The notes under the pieces were generated by a model. It did not search any database. It was not told where the DNA came from and saw only the letters and a program-made list of their open reading frames with translations. Positions 18,002 to 26,310 of a stretch of 64,000 nt of DNA are shown here, in pieces. This stretch comes from Chelativorans sp. Lineage in GTDB: Bacteria; Pseudomonadota; Alphaproteobacteria; Rhizobiales; Rhizobiaceae. The DNA is taken from assembly GCF_031180965.1 (NCBI RefSeq), contig NZ_JAPSLH010000012.1, positions 62,001 through 126,000 of the forward strand, in the 5' to 3' direction. The position numbers and the translations under genes are program-made. How positions within the stretch are numbered: position 1 is the first letter of the stretch; every line of letters starts with the position of its first letter.

Positions 18002-19014
18002 CACGGCATCCTCACCACCGCCTTCAAGAAGCCGTCCGGCCGGTCGCGCGTGGCATTCAGCGCGTCATCCAGCCGGGCAAGCGGAAACATGTCGGTGATC
18101 AGCGGCATGGGATCGAGCCGGCCCGACAGGACCGCGTCGATCGCCTCGCGCATGCCGCGGATATAAGTGAGCGGGTTGCGTTCGTGGGCGTTGATCACGT
18201 CGATGCCGCGCCAGTTCCAGAGCTGCATGTTGATCTGCCGCGGCCCATCCTGGTGGTAGCCGGCGATGATCAGCTTGCCGCCCTCGGCCGTGAGCTCGCC
18301 CGCGAGATCGAGCGGCCAGGCCTTGCCGGTCGCCTCGATCACGCGGTCGCAGAAGCGGCCGCCAGTCAGCGCCCGGACCTTGTCGATGATGGCGTGATGG
18401 TCGTCCAAAGGAACAGTCTGCGCAGCGCCCATCTGCCGGGCCATGTCGAGCGCATAGGGGCGGCGCGTGATGGCGATCACATCGGCGCCGGCCTGCGTGA
18501 CGAGCCGCGTGAGGATAGCGCCCAGAAAGCCGATGCCGATAATCGCCACCGTCTGGCCTGCCTCGATATCGGCGCGGCGGAAGATGTTCATGGCGCAGCC
18601 GAGCGGCTCACCGGGCAGCGGCATATCAGCGAGCTCAGGCGGCAGCGGCACGGCCTGCGCCGCCTCGCCCACGTCGAATTCCGCATAGCTGTTCTGGAAG
18701 AGCGTCGTCACGGGCTGGCCTGGCTCCAGCCCTGTCACGCCGGGACCTACCGCGTCGACGATGCCCCAACCCTCATGGCCGAGCGCACCCGGCGCCGTTG
18801 GAAACTGCATCCATTCGGGCCCTGCCCAGGGCCCCAGATTGGAGGCGCACACACCGCATCCGGTAAGCCGCACCCGCACCTGGCCCTCGCGAGGCTCGGG
18901 CACCGGCACATCCTGGATCGCTATGGCTCCCGGTCCGGTGACTACGGCGGCCTTCATGGTGGAGGGAGTGGAAAGGGATACAATGGCGTTCGCGCGGTCG
19001 AGCGTTGTGGTCAT
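18001..19014 (-). CDS. Medium-chain alcohol/polyol dehydrogenase (MDR superfamily)
   Basis: 337 residues. The catalytic zinc motif GCGVCASN and GHEGWG are near residues 53 and 79, and the NAD(P)-binding turn GIGFLG is near 159. The four-cysteine structural zinc lobe of classical zinc alcohol dehydrogenases is absent, so this is a one-zinc or atypical member. It is the first gene of a three-gene minus-strand operon with a Gfo/Idh/MocA enzyme. A two-step polyol oxidation is possible but unproven. Confidence 0.88.
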   Translation of the reverse strand: MTTTLDRANAIVSLSTPSTMKAAVVTGPGAIAIQDVPVPEPREGQVRVRLTGCGVCASNLGPWAGPEWMQFPTAPGALGHEGWGIVDAVGPGVTGLEPGQPVTTLFQNSYAEFDVGEAAQAVPLPPELADMPLPGEPLGCAMNIFRRADIEAGQTVAIIGIGFLGAILTRLVTQAGADVIAITRRPYALDMARQMGAAQTVPLDDHHAIIDKVRALTGGRFCDRVIEATGKAWPLDLAGELTAEGGKLIIAGYHQDGPRQINMQLWNWRGIDVINAHERNPLTYIRGMREAIDAVLSGRLDPMPLITDMFPLARLDDALNATRDRPDGFLKAVVRMP

Positions 19015-19176
19015 TCATGCCGCCCTGGATTGCGAGGATTTCCAGATGAACAAGAAGCGCGCAAAATGGTTCCCGGCGGCGATGCGCGGGGCAGAAAGCA
19101 GGCGGCGATGACAAGGGCCGGACAGGCCCGATCGGTGTTTCCAAACTTTGCGCCCCCAGGTTTGTTCCGCGCCGCC

Positions 19177-19201
19177 GGAACAATGTCCTGCACGGCCGGT
19201 T
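19177..19201 (+). promoter_or_regulatory. Weak EcfG-like promoter
   Basis: GGAAC (19177-19181), 16-base spacer, then GGTT instead of CGTT (19198-19201). It lies 25 bases before the ATG of the 86-residue small protein. One mismatch to consensus. Confidence 0.35.
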
Positions 19202-19225
19202 GAGGGGTTTTGGATCGGAGGTCCC

Positions 19226-19486
19226 ATGGCCGAGAGCGACAAGGAGAAGAATGGCGTCAAGGCAAAGGAGATGCCGCCGGAAACGGGCCGCGAGGTCCTG
19301 AAGCAGGCGACGGGCCCCGCGCCCGAAGACGTGGTGCCCGATGTCCCGGGCATCAAAGGCGGAGAGAAGATAAGGCCGGTGGACCTTTCCCTGCATGGCG
19401 ACGGGATCGATCACTGGCAGGACGAACCGGACGGCGGCGACCAAACCGGCGACGGCGAGGAGGACCAGCGCAAGGAAAAAGACTGA
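19226..19486 (+). CDS. Small hydrophilic hypothetical protein
   Basis: 86 residues, highly charged and probably disordered (an EKNGVKAKEMPPETGREVL region and an acidic C-terminus ending GDGEEDQRKEKD). ATG 19226 follows a GGAGG box. It has no signal peptide or membrane segment. A near-consensus EcfG promoter lies just upstream, which suggests stress induction. It ends 2 bases before a convergent gene. Confidence 0.7.
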   Translation: MAESDKEKNGVKAKEMPPETGREVLKQATGPAPEDVVPDVPGIKGGEKIRPVDLSLHGDGIDHWQDEPDGGDQTGDGEEDQRKEKD

Positions 19487-19488
19487 GC

Positions 19489-19779
19489 CTATCTGTGCGT
19501 CCGGCCGACGATGGTGGTCAGTTCCGTGTAGGAGATCTGGCCGCCGGGCACGTCCCGCCGGTTCGCTTCGCGCAGGAAGCGGATCGGGAAAAGCACCGCC
19601 TCCACGTTGGAGTGCGAGATCTGATCGGGGCGGCGGCTGTCATTGGCGAGCGTAGCTTCAGCCTCGGCGAGCGCCGTCTCGATTTCCGCCGCATCGGCAA
19701 TGCCCTTCTGGCGCAACAGGCGGCAGAGCGAGGCGACGGCCATCAGTACGCCTTCCATTTGCAGGTTCGCGGTGTTCAT
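19489..19779 (-). CDS. Conserved hypothetical protein co-translated with an MscS channel
   Basis: 96 residues, soluble. An N-terminal helix (MEGVLMAVASLCRLLRQKGI) and a central acidic helix are followed by an NVEAVLFPIRFLREAN segment. The start overlaps the MscS stop (ATGA), so it is probably translated with the channel. No family is recognised. Its job may relate to envelope or osmotic stress by context only. Confidence 0.72.
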   Translation of the reverse strand: MNTANLQMEGVLMAVASLCRLLRQKGIADAAEIETALAEAEATLANDSRRPDQISHSNVEAVLFPIRFLREANRRDVPGGQISYTELTTIVGRTHR

Positions 19780-20924
19780 TGGCGGCTCCCTTTCCGGTCG
19801 AAATCACCCTGGTAAGAATCCTGCTCTTGCCGCATGACGCGTTGGGCGCCGTCGAGCTCGGCTCTGAAGCGCGGCAGCGCATGCGGGAAATGCTCGTTGA
19901 GATAGGTGATCAGCTCTTCCCTGATCTGGCATCGCAGGTCGAATGCCGCGCCCGAATTCGCCGCGCTCGCCAGGATGCGTAGCTGCATCGTGTTCTCACG
20001 GAAGTCGGTGACCTGCAGGCTGAAGATGTCGCCATCCCACAGCGGCGAGGCGCGTACGATTTCCTGCGCCTTGCGTCTGAGGGCAGCGACCGGCACCGAA
20101 AAGTCGAGGTAGAGATAAACCTCGCCAGTGAGCGCCGTGTCCTCGCGCGTCCAGTTCTGGAAGGGGCGCTCCATGAAATAGTTGAGCGGCACGATCAGAC
20201 GCCGTCGATCCCAGGTGCGTACGACCACATAGGTCGACGTGATCTCTTCCACATTGCCGTATTCGCCCTCGACGATCAGCGCGTCGTCGATGCGGATTGG
20301 CTGGGTGATGGCGAGCTGGATGCCTGCGAACAGGTTCTTCAGCAAGGGCTGGAGCGCAAGACCCACGACGATGCCCGCCGCCCCCGCCGACGCCAGAAGG
20401 CTGATGCCGTACTGGCGCACCGCCTCGAACGTGGTCAGCATGGCGCCGATGCCGACGATGACGATGAGGGTGCTCGCAACCCGCTGCAGGATCCGAGACT
20501 GCGTTACATGCTTGCGCGCCAGGAAATTGTCATCCGTGTCGAGCTTGAAACGGCGCAGGTGCAGCGTCGTGAAGATATGCAGCACTAGCTGCGCCAGCCA
20601 CATCAGCACCGCGATAACGCCGAGCAGGAGCACATGCCGGAAAATCTCTTTCTGGCCGCTCGTGAAGGGCACCAGGGGCGCCAGGAGCGCAAGCGCCGCA
20701 ACCACAAGGATCAGCCGCAGCGGATTGGCGGACCGGGAGACAAGCGAGCGCCAAAAGAGGTCCCGGCGCGCAACGAAGCGCGTCAAAGAGCGATGCAGCA
20801 GGACATGCAGCAGAAGCGCGGCGGCGGCGGCCAGCAGCAAGGCCACGGCGGAAAACAGCCAGTCGGGCATGACTCGCGCCAATGCCTCCACCTTCGCCGC
20901 CGCGTCGATCAGCAGTGGTTCCAT
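19776..20924 (-). CDS. MscS family small-conductance mechanosensitive channel
   Basis: About 382 residues from ATG 20924; an in-frame TTG at 20933 would add three residues. It has four to five transmembrane helices, then the pore-lining helix rich in Gly and Ala (LLASAGAAGIVVGLALQPLLKN), then the beta-domain with the ADD-type motif (RIDDALIVEGEYGNVEEI) and a C-terminal alpha/beta domain. Such channels open under membrane tension to release solutes on hypo-osmotic shock. It is followed by a co-translated small protein. Confidence 0.9.
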   Translation of the reverse strand: MEPLLIDAAAKVEALARVMPDWLFSAVALLLAAAAALLLHVLLHRSLTRFVARRDLFWRSLVSRSANPLRLILVVAALALLAPLVPFTSGQKEIFRHVLLLGVIAVLMWLAQLVLHIFTTLHLRRFKLDTDDNFLARKHVTQSRILQRVASTLIVIVGIGAMLTTFEAVRQYGISLLASAGAAGIVVGLALQPLLKNLFAGIQLAITQPIRIDDALIVEGEYGNVEEITSTYVVVRTWDRRRLIVPLNYFMERPFQNWTREDTALTGEVYLYLDFSVPVAALRRKAQEIVRASPLWDGDIFSLQVTDFRENTMQLRILASAANSGAAFDLRCQIREELITYLNEHFPHALPRFRAELDGAQRVMRQEQDSYQGDFDRKGSRQ

Positions 20925-20984
20925 GCCTCTCAAAGAGCCTGACTGAAGGGCCTGTTCCCTGCGCCCGGAAGCGCAGGGGAAGAT

Positions 20985-22361
20985 TTATGCGTGGCCCGGA
21001 GCTGCCACTCGCCGGTCCCAGGTGTCTATCGCAGCCACCCCGGCCCGCTGGGCGACTGCGGCCGCGGCGCGACCGAGGCTGAAATAACGCAGCCCGTGTT
21101 GGGTGACCGCCCGCGGCTCGAACAGGTTGCGGTAGTCGAACACGGCATCGCCCGAAAGCGTGCGGGCGAGGCGGCCGAAATTGAGCTGCCGGTACTCGTC
21201 CCATTCCGTCAGGATAACCACGGCCGAGGCGCCGGCGCAGGCTTTATACGGGCAGTCGGCCCAGGTCACGTCCTGGACGAACTGGCGCGCGTTGCCGATA
21301 GCCTTCGGGTCATGGGCCGTCACGCGCAGCCCCGCTTTCTGAAGTGCCGGGATAATGGTGAGGGCGGCCGCCTCGCGCACATCATCCGTATTGGCCTTGA
21401 AGGCGAGGCCCAGGACCGCCACGGCAGCGCCGGGCTGGAGCTGCCCCTCCTTGAGGATGCGGCGGGCGAGCGCGGTCTTGCGCTGATCGTTGCGGGCAAT
21501 GAGCGTCTCGACCAGCTTTTGCGGCGCGCCATATTCGCGGCCTGTCGCGGCAAAGGCGCGCGTGTCCTTGGGAAAGCATGAGCCGCCGAAGCCAGGCCCG
21601 GGGGAAAGGAAGGCCTCGCCGATGCGCGGATCCAGCCCGATGCCGCGCGTGACCTCGGCGATGTCTCCGCCGGTCTTCTCACAAAGGTCGGCCACGTCGT
21701 TGATGAAGCCGATCTTCAGCGCCAGGAAAGCGTTAGCCGAATATTTGATCAGCTCCGCGTTGCCGGTGGTGGTGACGACCATCGGCACGCCCTTCTTTTC
21801 GAAGGAGCGGTAGATGGAGCGGAGGACGTTGCGGGATCGGGTATCGTCGGCGCCGAGGACGATGCGGTCCGGATCCATGAAGTCGGCCATTGCCGAACCT
21901 TCGCGCAGGAATTCCGGATTTGAGGCGACGCGCACATCGAAAGCGCCGCGCTCGCGGGCGATGATTTCGCGCACGCGCCGGGCGGTGCCCACCACGACGG
22001 TCGATTTCACGACGACCAGGGCGCCGCGCTTCAGATGGGGCGCGATCTGCTTGGCCGCGGCCAGCACGTGGGAGAGGTCGATCCCGCCATCCGGGCCGGA
22101 GGGCGTGCCGACCGCGATGAAAACGGCATCGGCTTCGGCCACGCTTTCGTTCAACTGCGAGGAGAAACTCAGCCGCCGGTCAGCCACGGCGCGGCGCATC
22201 GCTTCCTCAAGACCGGGCTCGTAGATCGGAAGATCCAATCGCTCCAGACGGACTATTCGCGCGGCATTGATGTCGTAGCAACGGACGGTGTGGCCCAGAT
22301 TCGCCAGGCAGGTGCCGGTTGTCAGGCCGACATAGCCGGCGCCTATCATGGTGACTTGCAT
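20985..22361 (-). CDS. ugd: UDP-glucose 6-dehydrogenase
   Basis: 458 residues. The N-terminal NAD-binding motif is MIGAGYVGLTTGTCLA; the catalytic Cys sits in GPGFGGSCFPKDT; a UDP-binding C-terminal domain contains GLAFKANTDDVREAAAL. It converts UDP-glucose to UDP-glucuronate with 2 NAD+. ATG 22361 was chosen for its AGGAG box; eight extra codons upstream are possible. It lies beside a divergent glycan operon ending in a UDP-glucuronate decarboxylase, so it probably supplies that pathway (rkpK-like in rhizobia). Confidence 0.94.
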   Translation of the reverse strand: MQVTMIGAGYVGLTTGTCLANLGHTVRCYDINAARIVRLERLDLPIYEPGLEEAMRRAVADRRLSFSSQLNESVAEADAVFIAVGTPSGPDGGIDLSHVLAAAKQIAPHLKRGALVVVKSTVVVGTARRVREIIARERGAFDVRVASNPEFLREGSAMADFMDPDRIVLGADDTRSRNVLRSIYRSFEKKGVPMVVTTTGNAELIKYSANAFLALKIGFINDVADLCEKTGGDIAEVTRGIGLDPRIGEAFLSPGPGFGGSCFPKDTRAFAATGREYGAPQKLVETLIARNDQRKTALARRILKEGQLQPGAAVAVLGLAFKANTDDVREAAALTIIPALQKAGLRVTAHDPKAIGNARQFVQDVTWADCPYKACAGASAVVILTEWDEYRQLNFGRLARTLSGDAVFDYRNLFEPRAVTQHGLRYFSLGRAAAAVAQRAGVAAIDTWDRRVAAPGHA

Positions 22362-22539
22362 GCCGTTCTCCTGTGAGGGTATCACGTCGGCTTAACACCG
22401 GAAGGCGTGATGTGGTTCCCAAGTAGAAGAAGAAGGATTCCGTTAAGTCTTTCGAACGAAAGGGCAATTCAGCCTCACGCCCCGTGGAGGCGGGCGGCAA
22501 GCTCGTCGCAAGCCGCGCCGAGCCGCCCAAAGTTTCGGC

Positions 22540-22800
22540 TTATCGCTCAACGAATTTATTGAAACGGCTGGTGCCGCCGCTGCCGGTTTCGTCCTGGTAG
22601 AGGAAGGCCAGCTTCCGTTCATCGAAAACCCGGAAGAACTCGTCCCAGTCGATCTCTTCCAGATTGTCGTCCTGTTCGCCGAAATCGATGCGCAGGATGC
22701 CGCCAGGCCCGCTGGTCTTCACCCTTGCGGGGCGGCCGCCGCGCGACTCGGCCCATTTGCGAATGGTGTCATGATCGGTCGTCGTATTGGCCTGCGACAT
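22540..22800 (-). CDS. Small conserved protein (often mislabelled glucan branching enzyme)
   Basis: 86 residues. The pattern DHDTIRKWAESRGGRPARVK, then GGILRIDFGE, then LEEIDWDEFFRVFDERKLAFLYQD, belongs to a widespread small bacterial family of unknown function that is sometimes wrongly annotated as 1,4-alpha-glucan branching enzyme. ATG 22800 follows GGGACG. An exact EcfG promoter points at it with a leader of about 55 bases, so it is probably stress-induced. It is transcribed divergently from the glycan operon. Confidence 0.8.
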   Translation of the reverse strand: MSQANTTTDHDTIRKWAESRGGRPARVKTSGPGGILRIDFGEQDDNLEEIDWDEFFRVFDERKLAFLYQDETGSGGTSRFNKFVER

Positions 22801-22861
22801 CGTCCCGTCCCTAAGCTCAAGCTGTTCCTGCTGCGCGCCCGGATTGCGCGTGTGGAGAGGC

Positions 22862-22886
22862 AACGTGGATGCACCGGAAAAGTTCC
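22862..22886 (-). promoter_or_regulatory. EcfG-type promoter for the small conserved protein
   Basis: On the minus strand: exact GGAAC (22886-22882), 16-base spacer, CGTT (22865-22862). The predicted start is near 22855. It is back to back with a second EcfG promoter on the plus strand, separated by about 36 bases. Confidence 0.75.
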
Positions 22887-22922
22887 TGCGCATGCCGTTT
22901 GCCGGCTCACCTCGTCTACGGG

Positions 22923-22948
22923 GGAACCAAAATGCGATTTTGTGCGTT
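22923..22948 (+). promoter_or_regulatory. EcfG-type promoter of the glycan operon
   Basis: Exact GGAAC (22923-22927), 17-base spacer, CGTT (22945-22948). The predicted start is near 22955, giving a leader of about 35 bases to the GTG at 22991. Confidence 0.75.
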
Positions 22949-22990
22949 GTCGCCGGCGTCGCCTTCCTTTCATCATAAGCGGGAGCAGCC

Positions 22991-24100
22991 GTGAGCAAGA
23001 GAGCGCTGGTTACCGGGGGCTGCGGCTTCATCGGCCGTCAAGTCACGGAAGAACTTCTGGAAAATGGCTATTCAGTCACGGTTCTCGACAGTCTGGTCGA
23101 GCAGGTCCATGGGGAAACGGCGCCGCCGCAGGATGAACGTGTCGACTATCATTTCGGCGATGTCCGCGACCCCGAGCGTGTGAAAGCCGCCCTGAAGGGG
23201 GTGGACGTGGTCCTTCACCTGGCGGCCGAGGTCGGCGTCGGCCAGTCCATGTACGAGATTGCGCGTTATGTGGGCGTCAACGATCTCGGCACCGGTGTCC
23301 TGCTCGAATGTCTGATCGACAATCCGGTCGAGCGCATCGTCGTCGCCTCATCCATGAGTGTCTATGGCGAGGGTCTCTACCAGACCGCCGACGGAACCCG
23401 CTTCGACCGCGCGCGCCGGCGCAAGGACAAGCTGCGGCCCGGGCACTGGGATCCCTTCGACGCAGACGGCCGGCCGCTGACGCCCATCGCCACCGACGAG
23501 GAGAAGCCGGTAGAACTCGCCTCGATCTACGCGCTTACGAAATATGCGCAGGAGCGCGCCGTCCTGATCTTCGGCGAGGCCTACCCCGTCGAGGCGGTGG
23601 CGCTGCGTCTCTTCAACGTCTTCGGACCGGGCCAGGCGCTGTCCAACCCCTATACGGGCGTGCTCGCCAATTTCGCCTCCCGGCTTGCCAACAACCAGCG
23701 GCCGCTGATCTTCGAGGACGGCAGGCAAAAGCGCGACTTTGTGCATGTCCGCGACGTGGCCCGCGCCTTCCGCCTGGCGCTCGAGAGCAAGGACGCGGTC
23801 GGCCAAGTGATCAATGTCGGCAGCGGCAATGCCTATACGATCCGCCAGGTGGCCGAGATCCTCGCCGATGCGATGGGCATGCCGGAGGTGGAGCCGGAAA
23901 TCCTCGACAAGATGCGCTCGGGCGATATCCGCCACTGCTTCGCCGACATCTCCAAGGCGCATGACCTTCTGGGCTTTGAGCCGCAGCACCGGCTTGAGGA
24001 CACGGTGGCTGAATTCGCCGAGTGGGTGCGTGAGACAGGCGCCGTCGACAAGGCGGCCCAGATGCGCAAGCAACTCGAGGAGCGGGGGCTGGTATCATGA
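22991..24100 (+). CDS. NAD-dependent sugar epimerase/dehydratase
   Basis: 369 residues, extended SDR. NAD motif GGCGFIG (about residues 9-15), HLAAEVGVG, the serine strand VVASSMSVYGEG, catalytic Tyr-x-x-x-Lys in YALTK, and the C-terminal substrate-binding KRDFVHVRDVARAF. A GTG start follows GGGAG. Relatives act on UDP- or CDP-sugars, most likely as 4-epimerases, but the exact sugar is not readable. It is the first gene of a seven-gene operon and overlaps the next gene (ATGA). Confidence 0.88.
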   Translation: MSKRALVTGGCGFIGRQVTEELLENGYSVTVLDSLVEQVHGETAPPQDERVDYHFGDVRDPERVKAALKGVDVVLHLAAEVGVGQSMYEIARYVGVNDLGTGVLLECLIDNPVERIVVASSMSVYGEGLYQTADGTRFDRARRRKDKLRPGHWDPFDADGRPLTPIATDEEKPVELASIYALTKYAQERAVLIFGEAYPVEAVALRLFNVFGPGQALSNPYTGVLANFASRLANNQRPLIFEDGRQKRDFVHVRDVARAFRLALESKDAVGQVINVGSGNAYTIRQVAEILADAMGMPEVEPEILDKMRSGDIRHCFADISKAHDLLGFEPQHRLEDTVAEFAEWVRETGAVDKAAQMRKQLEERGLVS

Positions 24101-25191
24101 GCGGCCGGCCGAGCGCGCCGGCTCTGGGCGGCAGGGCGGCGCCGGTTGTCATCACCGGCGGAAGCGGCTTCATCGGCTGCAACCTTGCCGAAAGTTTCTT
24201 GCGCGACGGCGACCATGTCGTGGTGCTGGACAATCTCAGCCGCCCCGGCGTCAAGGAAAATCTCGAGTGGCTCAAGGGCGAGTTTGGCGACAGGGTCGAG
24301 CCCTTGGTCGCCGATATCCGCGATGTTGACGCGATCCGGCCGGCGCTGTCCCAAGCCAAGGCGGTGATCCACCTTGCCGGACAGACCGCGGTGACCACGA
24401 GCCTCGAAGATCCGTTCGAGGACTTCGAGGTCAATGCGCGGGGGACTCTGAACATCCTGGAAGCCGTGCGCGCATCCGGGCGCCGGACGCCGGTCATCTT
24501 CGCCAGCACAAACAAGGTCTATGGCGCGCTTGACGATCTGGAGATGATCGAGCTCGAGGACCGCTACATTCCCGCTTCGATGGACATCCGCCAGAGAGGC
24601 ATCGGCGAGGATCGCAAGCTCGACTTTTGCACTCCCTATGGCTGCTCCAAGGGGGTCGCGGACCAGTATGTGCTCGATTATGCAAAATCCTTCCGCATCC
24701 CAACGGCGGTGCTGCGCATGAGCTGCATCTACGGCCCGCATCAGTTCGGCACCGAGGATCAGGGCTGGGTTGCGCATTTCCTCATTCGCGCCCTCAAGGG
24801 CGAGGCGATCGCGATCTATGGCAATGGCAAGCAGGTGCGCGACGTGCTGCACGTGGCCGACGCGGTGGCGGCCTACCGCGCCGTGCTCGCGAGAATCGAC
24901 GAGGTGAGCGGCAGAACCTTCAATCTGGGCGGCGGGGTCCACAACGCCGTCAGTTTGCGGCTGGTGCTGCAGGAAATCCGCCGCATAACCGGCGAGGAGC
25001 CCCGCATCGGCTGGGGCGATTGGCGGCCGGGGGATCAGTACTATTTCGTTGCTGATACGGCGCGCCTGCAGAACGAACTCGGCTGGGTGGCCAAGATCGG
25101 CTGGCGCGACGGGTTGAGGAGTCTCGCCGACTGGCTGCGCGAGGCGCGCGGTCTGGGGCGGCGTGCGCAACAGGAAAGGCTGACCGCATGA
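24097..25191 (+). CDS. CDP-paratose 2-epimerase-like NAD-dependent epimerase
   Basis: 364 residues. NAD motif GGSGFIGCNLAE, then HLAGQTAVTTS, FASTNKVYG, the catalytic PYGCSKGVADQYVLDY, and MSCIYGPHQFGTEDQGWVAHF. The last three blocks are those of CDP-paratose/CDP-tyvelose 2-epimerases and their close relatives. It would epimerise a nucleotide-activated sugar for the glycan made by this operon; paratose itself is not implied because the CDP-paratose synthesis genes are absent. It overlaps both neighbours by 4 bases. Confidence 0.85.
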   Translation: MSGRPSAPALGGRAAPVVITGGSGFIGCNLAESFLRDGDHVVVLDNLSRPGVKENLEWLKGEFGDRVEPLVADIRDVDAIRPALSQAKAVIHLAGQTAVTTSLEDPFEDFEVNARGTLNILEAVRASGRRTPVIFASTNKVYGALDDLEMIELEDRYIPASMDIRQRGIGEDRKLDFCTPYGCSKGVADQYVLDYAKSFRIPTAVLRMSCIYGPHQFGTEDQGWVAHFLIRALKGEAIAIYGNGKQVRDVLHVADAVAAYRAVLARIDEVSGRTFNLGGGVHNAVSLRLVLQEIRRITGEEPRIGWGDWRPGDQYYFVADTARLQNELGWVAKIGWRDGLRSLADWLREARGLGRRAQQERLTA

Positions 25192-26309
25192 ACATGCTGC
25201 GCGTGCCGGCGCGGAACAGCGCGCCGCTCGACCACCGCCGGGTGCTGATGACGGTCGATGCGGTAGGCGGTGTCTGGCGCTATGCCATGGAACTTGCCCG
25301 CGGCCTCCTGCCGAACAATATCGGCGTGGTCTTCGCAGGGCTTGGGCCGCAGCCCGCCAAGGAGCAGGCTGAGGAGGCCAGGCGCCTGGGCAAGCTGGTC
25401 TGGCTCGACGAGCCGCTCGACTGGATCGCCCCGGACGAGGCGGCGATCAGCGGCCTGCCGGAGAAGCTCGCCCGGCTCGCTCAAGAGGAAGGGGCCGACA
25501 TCCTGCATCTCAACCTGCCTTCCCAGGCCGCGGGGATGAAGACGGACCTGCCGGTCGTCGTCGTTTCCCATTCCTGCGTCGTCACCTGGTGGCACACAAT
25601 GCGCAAGGAGCCGTTGCCGAAGGAATGGGCATGGATGAAGCGGCAGAATGCCGAAGGCATGGCGCGGGCGGATGTCCTGGTCTCGCCCAGCGGCAGCCAC
25701 GCCCAGGCCATCGGCGAGTGCTATGGCGAGCAGCGCAACCTGACCGTCGTCCACAACTCGATCAGCGCCTTCCTCCACGGTATGGAAAAGGAGCCTTTCG
25801 TCTTCGCCGCCGGGCGCTGGTGGGACGAGGGCAAAAACGGTCATGTGCTCGACGAGGCGGCGGCGCGAACCCTTTGGCCTGTCGCCATGGCCGGCTCGAC
25901 CCGTGGGCCTAATGGCCAGGAGATCGCTCTTTCCAACGCCAGGCATCTCGGCGAGATACCCCACCGGAAGGTACTCGCGGAGGCGCGGCGCGCGGGCATC
26001 GTCGTATCGCCCTCGCTCTACGAACCCTTCGGACTTGCCGCGCTTGAAGGCGCCCGGGCCGGGGCGGCCCTCGTTTTGGCTGACATTCCCACCTACCGGG
26101 AACTGTGGAGCGAGGCGGCGATCTTCTTCGATCCGCGCGACCCTGACGCCCTTGCGCAGGCGATAAACAGGCTCGCCTCGGATTCCGGCCTGCGCGTGGA
26201 ACTGGGGGCGAAGGCGCTCGCCCGCTCGCGTCGGTTCACGCCGGACGTCCAGGCTGGGCGCATGGCGGAGCTTTACCGGCAACTGGTCGATGAACCGATG
26301 GCCGCATGA
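25188..26309 (+). CDS. Glycosyltransferase family 4 protein
   Basis: 373 residues, GT-B fold. The N-terminal domain carries the GGVWRYAMELARGL acceptor-side loop and a middle VSPSGSHAQAI block. The C-terminal nucleotide-sugar domain has the EX7E motif in YEPFGLAALEGARAG, then DIPTYREL. This is a retaining transferase that adds a sugar to a growing polysaccharide or lipid-linked oligosaccharide in the cytoplasm. The start overlaps the epimerase stop (ATGA) and the next gene begins 2 bases after its stop. Confidence 0.9.
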   Translation: MNMLRVPARNSAPLDHRRVLMTVDAVGGVWRYAMELARGLLPNNIGVVFAGLGPQPAKEQAEEARRLGKLVWLDEPLDWIAPDEAAISGLPEKLARLAQEEGADILHLNLPSQAAGMKTDLPVVVVSHSCVVTWWHTMRKEPLPKEWAWMKRQNAEGMARADVLVSPSGSHAQAIGECYGEQRNLTVVHNSISAFLHGMEKEPFVFAAGRWWDEGKNGHVLDEAAARTLWPVAMAGSTRGPNGQEIALSNARHLGEIPHRKVLAEARRAGIVVSPSLYEPFGLAALEGARAGAALVLADIPTYRELWSEAAIFFDPRDPDALAQAINRLASDSGLRVELGAKALARSRRFTPDVQAGRMAELYRQLVDEPMAA

Positions 26310-26310
26310 G

